Source of the DNA: DATJKD01 sp963728295
GTDB lineage: Bacteria > Pseudomonadota > Gammaproteobacteria > Steroidobacterales > Steroidobacteraceae
DNA: 64,000 nt
Assembly: GCA_963728295.1 (NCBI GenBank)
Contig: CAVSKB010000004.1
Location: 1-64,000 of the forward strand
Direction: 5' to 3'
In this document: positions 61,051-64,000 of the stretch, piece by piece
Position numbering within the stretch: the first letter of the stretch is position 1
How the letters are laid out: every line of letters begins with the position of its first letter
Notes under the pieces: generated by a model
What the model saw: only the letters and a program-made list of their open reading frames with translations
Databases searched by the model: none
What the model was told of the DNA's origin: nothing
Made by a program: the position numbers and the translations under genes

Positions 61051-63276
61051 GTGCCTGGCAAACTCAAGCTGACCACCGCGGAAATCGGCGCGCTGATCGA
61101 GGCGCGTCATCGGGAGCCGCGCTCGGTGCTCGGTTATCACGAGGTGCGACGTGGCAAAGCCGAGCCGCGCAGCATCGTGCGCGTGCTCGAGCCCGACGCG
61201 GTCGAAGTCGCGGTGGAATGGTCCGACGGGGGCGAGGTCTCCACTATCCTGCGCCGTATCCACGACGCGGGCCTCTTCGAAGGGGAGGTACCGCGACGCC
61301 GGCCCTTGCAGCCGTACCGGCTGCGGATTCGCTATCGCAGCGGCGCCACACTCGCCAAGCACGATCCGTATTTCTTTGCGCCGCAGCTGAGCGAGTTCGA
61401 TCTGCACCTGTTCGGCGAAGGCAACCACCACCATATCTATTACAAGCTGGGTGCCCATCCGCAGGAAGTCGACGGCGTGACGGGTACGCACTTCGCCGTC
61501 TGGGCACCGAATGCGCAGCGGGTCAGCGTCGTGGGCTCGTTCAACCTCTGGGACGGCCGCAAGCACGCGATGCAGCTGCGCGGGACGTCCGGAATCTGGG
61601 AACTCTTCATCCCGGGCGTCGGGCCCGGCGCAGCCTACAAATACGAGATCCGGACGAATAGCGGTCGCACGCTGCTCAAGGCCGATCCATACGGCTTCGC
61701 GATGCAGTTGCGGCCGGACAATTGCTCGGTCGTCGCCGCGCTGGACGGCCATGAATGGCGTGACGAGGCCTGGATGACCGCACGCGCGCAGACCGACTGG
61801 CCGCGTCGCCCCATCAATATCTACGAGATTCACCCGGGTTCCTGGCGGCGCCACTACGATCGGACGCCATCGTTTCCGAACTGGCGTGAGCTCGCGGATG
61901 ACCTCATCCCCTACGTTCGCGATCTCGGCTTCACGCACGTCGAGTTGATGGGTGTCGCGGAATATCCCTACGACGGTTCCTGGGGCTACCAGGTCGTTGG
62001 TTACTACGCGCCGACCGCCCGTCACGGTACACCGCAGGATTTCATGCACTTCGTCGACCGCTGTCACGAAGCCGGCATCGGCGTGATCATCGACTGGGTG
62101 CCCGCGCACTTCCCGCGCGACGAGCATGGCCTCGCGTCCTTCGACGGAACCGCGCTCTATGAGCATGCCGATCCGCGGCTGGGCGAGCACGCCGACTGGG
62201 GGACGAAGATCTTCAATTACGGCCGCCACGAGGTGTGCAACTTCCTCGTGGCCAACGCGCTCTACTGGCTCGAGCGCTATCACGTGGACGGCCTGCGGGT
62301 CGACGCCGTGGCCTCGATGCTTTACCTCGATTACAGCCGCAAGGAGGGCGAATGGCTGCCGAACCGGCACGGTGGCCGAGAGAACCTCGAGGCGATCGAG
62401 CTGCTCAGGCGGCTCAATGTCGTCGTCGGGCATTACTACCCGGGGGCGCTGACGATCGCGGAGGAGTCAACCGCGTTTCCGGCGGTGACGCAACCAGTGC
62501 ACCTCGGCGGTCTCGGATTCCATTTCAAGTGGAACATGGGCTGGATGAACGACACGCTGCGCTATGCGGCGCTCGATCCCATACACCGCCGCTTCCACCA
62601 CCAGCTGATCACCTTTTCATTCGTGTATGCATGGTCGGAGAAATTCGTGCTGCCGGTGTCTCACGACGAGGTCGTGCACGGCAAGCGATCCCTGCTGGAG
62701 AAGATGCCGGGCGATCGCTGGCAGAAGTTCGCAAACTACCGGTGGTTGCGCGCGTACATGACGGCGCATCCGGGTAAGAAGCTGCTGTTCATGGGACAGG
62801 AGTTCGGACAGTCGCGGGAGTGGAATCACGACGACTCACTCGATTGGCACGAGCGCGAAGCGGATTGGCATCGCGGCCTGGTTGAGCTGAATCGCGAGCT
62901 CAACATGCTCTATGCGCGCGAGCCGGAACTCCATGCCAGCGATCCCGACCCGCATGGCTTCCGCTGGATCGATCACGACAACGCCGAGCAGAGCGTGTTC
63001 GCGTTCCTGCGTCGCGACCACGGCGCGCCCGGGGCTTCGCCCCTCATCTGCGTCTTCAATGCCACGCCGGTGCCGCGGAACGGTTACCGGATCGGCGTCG
63101 AGCGGCCGGGCGACTACCGTTTGGTGCTCGACACCGACGACACGCGCTTCGGTGGCTCGGGGTACAACCCGCGGGCGCACTGGACCGCCGACGCAGAGCC
63201 ATGTCACGATTTTCCGCACAGCGTGCGGCTCGATCTGCCACCGCTTTCGGCCGTTTTTCTGAGCGCGACGCCGTGA
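61051..63276 (+). CDS. glgB: 1,4-alpha-glucan branching enzyme
   Basis: Creates alpha-1,6 branches in glycogen. 741 residues, intact. The N-terminal CBM48-type modules include PRSVLGYHEV and GVTGTHFAVWAPNAQRVSVV; the GH13 barrel has YEIHPGSWRRHY, GFTHVELMGVAEYPYDGSWG, YQVVGYYAPTARHGTPQDFM and GVIIDWVPAHFPRDEHGLAS. The catalytic Asp is in YHVDGLRVDAVASMLYLDYS (about residue 417), the acid in TIAEEST (about 471), and the third carboxylate in SHDEVVHGKRSLLEKM. The start is GTG. The stop overlaps the GTG of glgX, so the pair is coupled. Confidence 0.96.
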   Translation: MPGKLKLTTAEIGALIEARHREPRSVLGYHEVRRGKAEPRSIVRVLEPDAVEVAVEWSDGGEVSTILRRIHDAGLFEGEVPRRRPLQPYRLRIRYRSGATLAKHDPYFFAPQLSEFDLHLFGEGNHHHIYYKLGAHPQEVDGVTGTHFAVWAPNAQRVSVVGSFNLWDGRKHAMQLRGTSGIWELFIPGVGPGAAYKYEIRTNSGRTLLKADPYGFAMQLRPDNCSVVAALDGHEWRDEAWMTARAQTDWPRRPINIYEIHPGSWRRHYDRTPSFPNWRELADDLIPYVRDLGFTHVELMGVAEYPYDGSWGYQVVGYYAPTARHGTPQDFMHFVDRCHEAGIGVIIDWVPAHFPRDEHGLASFDGTALYEHADPRLGEHADWGTKIFNYGRHEVCNFLVANALYWLERYHVDGLRVDAVASMLYLDYSRKEGEWLPNRHGGRENLEAIELLRRLNVVVGHYYPGALTIAEESTAFPAVTQPVHLGGLGFHFKWNMGWMNDTLRYAALDPIHRRFHHQLITFSFVYAWSEKFVLPVSHDEVVHGKRSLLEKMPGDRWQKFANYRWLRAYMTAHPGKKLLFMGQEFGQSREWNHDDSLDWHEREADWHRGLVELNRELNMLYAREPELHASDPDPHGFRWIDHDNAEQSVFAFLRRDHGAPGASPLICVFNATPVPRNGYRIGVERPGDYRLVLDTDDTRFGGSGYNPRAHWTADAEPCHDFPHSVRLDLPPLSAVFLSATP

Positions 63277-64000
63277 GCGAGACCGTTCCGGTACTGGAGG
63301 CGGGCGCGCCGCAGCCGCCGGGTGCGCACTGGACCGGGGTCGGCACGAACTTCGCCGTGTTTTCCGCCGTCGCCGACCGCGTGGAGTTGTGCCTGTTCGA
63401 CGACGCGGACCAGGAACGCGCGCGGCTCGCGTTACCGGCGCGCACGGGCGACATCTGGCACGGCTTCCTGCCGGCAGAGTTCGGCGGTATCGGAACCGCT
63501 TATGGCTACAGGGTTCACGGCCCGTATCAACCCTCCGCAGGGCACCGCTGCAACCCCGCGAAGCTCCTGGTCGATCCGGCGGCGCTCGCGCTGTCGGGCG
63601 ACCTCGTGTGGCATCCCGCTCTGAACGGCGGTGCGCCCGCCGATGATCGGACACCCGACGCCACGGACAGCGCACCGTGGGTGCCCAGGTGTCGTGTCGT
63701 GGATCGTGCATTCGAGTGGGGAAGCGTTCGCCGCCCGCACGTACCGTGGCGCGACACCGTCATCTACGAGCTGCACGTAAAGGGGTATACGCAGCTCCAT
63801 CGGCGCGTCCCCGCGGAGCATCGCGGCAAGTTTCTGGGTCTCGCGCACCCGGCCGTGATCGATCACCTGCACCGCCTCGGCGTCACGTCGGTCGAGCTGA
63901 TGCCCTGTCACGCCTGGGTGAGCGAGCAGGTTCTCCTGCAGCGGGGGCTGACCAACTTCTGGGGCTACAACCCGCTCGCCTGGTTTGCCCCGGACGCCCG
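63273..64000 (+). CDS. glgX: Glycogen debranching enzyme GlgX, 5' part
   Basis: The N-terminal 242 residues, open to the end of the window. It starts GTG overlapping the glgB stop, with SETVPVLEAGAPQPPGAHWT. Then GVGTNFAVFSAVADRVELCL (the CBM48 domain signature), GTAYGYRVHGPYQPSAGHRC, NPAKLLVDPAALALSGDL and RDTVIYELHVKGYTQLHRRV follow. HLHRLGVTSVELMPCHAWVS and NFWGYNPLAWFAPDA show the beginning of the GH13 barrel as in GlgX/TreX. GlgX removes alpha-1,6 branches from limit dextrin left by GlgP, completing the cluster glgP...glgB-glgX. The catalytic residues lie beyond the right edge. Confidence 0.93.
   Translation, partial: MSETVPVLEAGAPQPPGAHWTGVGTNFAVFSAVADRVELCLFDDADQERARLALPARTGDIWHGFLPAEFGGIGTAYGYRVHGPYQPSAGHRCNPAKLLVDPAALALSGDLVWHPALNGGAPADDRTPDATDSAPWVPRCRVVDRAFEWGSVRRPHVPWRDTVIYELHVKGYTQLHRRVPAEHRGKFLGLAHPAVIDHLHRLGVTSVELMPCHAWVSEQVLLQRGLTNFWGYNPLAWFAPDA

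Noticed and set aside
60358..62433. 691-residue minus-strand ORF over the SLC13 and glgB genes
   Set aside because: Antisense to GH13 and transporter motifs; composition typical of GC-rich shadow frames.

Overview
The window is GC-rich bacterial chromosomal DNA, most likely from a gammaproteobacterium that I cannot place further. The main evidence is the block rsmG-parA-parB-atpBEFHAGDC-glmU-glmS, which in this class lies near the replication origin. Other support comes from an ATP-sulfurylase GTPase fused to APS kinase (CysNC), a SlyD-like prolyl isomerase with a His-rich tail, a lon-hsp20 pair, prpBCD, and a YcbB-type L,D-transpeptidase. I found no rRNA or tRNA gene, CRISPR array, insertion sequence or prophage.

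Layout. 1-3440: the 3' end of an F420 (FO synthase) gene, an F420:NADP oxidoreductase, a wax ester synthase/diacylglycerol acyltransferase and a small HExxH protein. 3.5-11.5 kb: mnmG, a peptide-binding lipoprotein, a broken NfeD protein, glutathione peroxidase, a SIMPL protein (minus strand), a di-heme cytochrome c4, an MBL-fold hydrolase and AcuI. 11.6-17 kb: a TonB-dependent receptor and the sulfate-activation genes cysD-cysNC. 17.2-21 kb: a secreted unknown protein, a periplasmic SUMF1 protein and a transmembrane Ser/Thr kinase. 21-24.7 kb: the methylcitrate cycle genes prpBCD. 24.7-38 kb: rsmG, parAB, the complete F1Fo ATP synthase operon, glmU and glmS. 38-49 kb: a small membrane protein and slyD, then minus-strand genes (YcbB, rimO, FmdB-type zinc ribbon, unknown, M3 peptidase, PQQ-type propeller, large MscS channel). 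49-54 kb: dedA and a MATE exporter, then hsp20-lon on the minus strand. 54.2-64 kb: a methyltransferase, a lipoprotein and a glycogen locus (glgP, hydrolase, methyltransferase, SLC13 transporter, glgB, and glgX running off the end).

Sequence quality dominates the annotation. About two dozen genes are interrupted by single-base indels, and the protein continues cleanly in another frame. Several of these genes are essential or nearly so (mnmG, atpF, atpH), so I treat the breaks as consensus errors of an indel-prone assembly and annotate each gene across them. Internal junction positions are therefore approximate. In-frame TAG codons in npdG and in the NfeD gene are a separate kind of damage.

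Functionally the window joins core machinery (tRNA and rRNA modification, chromosome partitioning, ATP synthesis, cell-wall precursor supply) to storage metabolism (wax esters or triacylglycerol, glycogen), propionyl-CoA disposal (AcuI would produce propionyl-CoA and PrpBCD would consume it) and deazaflavin F420 redox chemistry, which is sparsely distributed in Proteobacteria. The most unusual parts are the F420/wax-ester corner and the secreted protein-SUMF1-kinase trio. Both sit on the mnmG side of a roughly 19-kb separation between mnmG and rsmG, genes that are normally adjacent.
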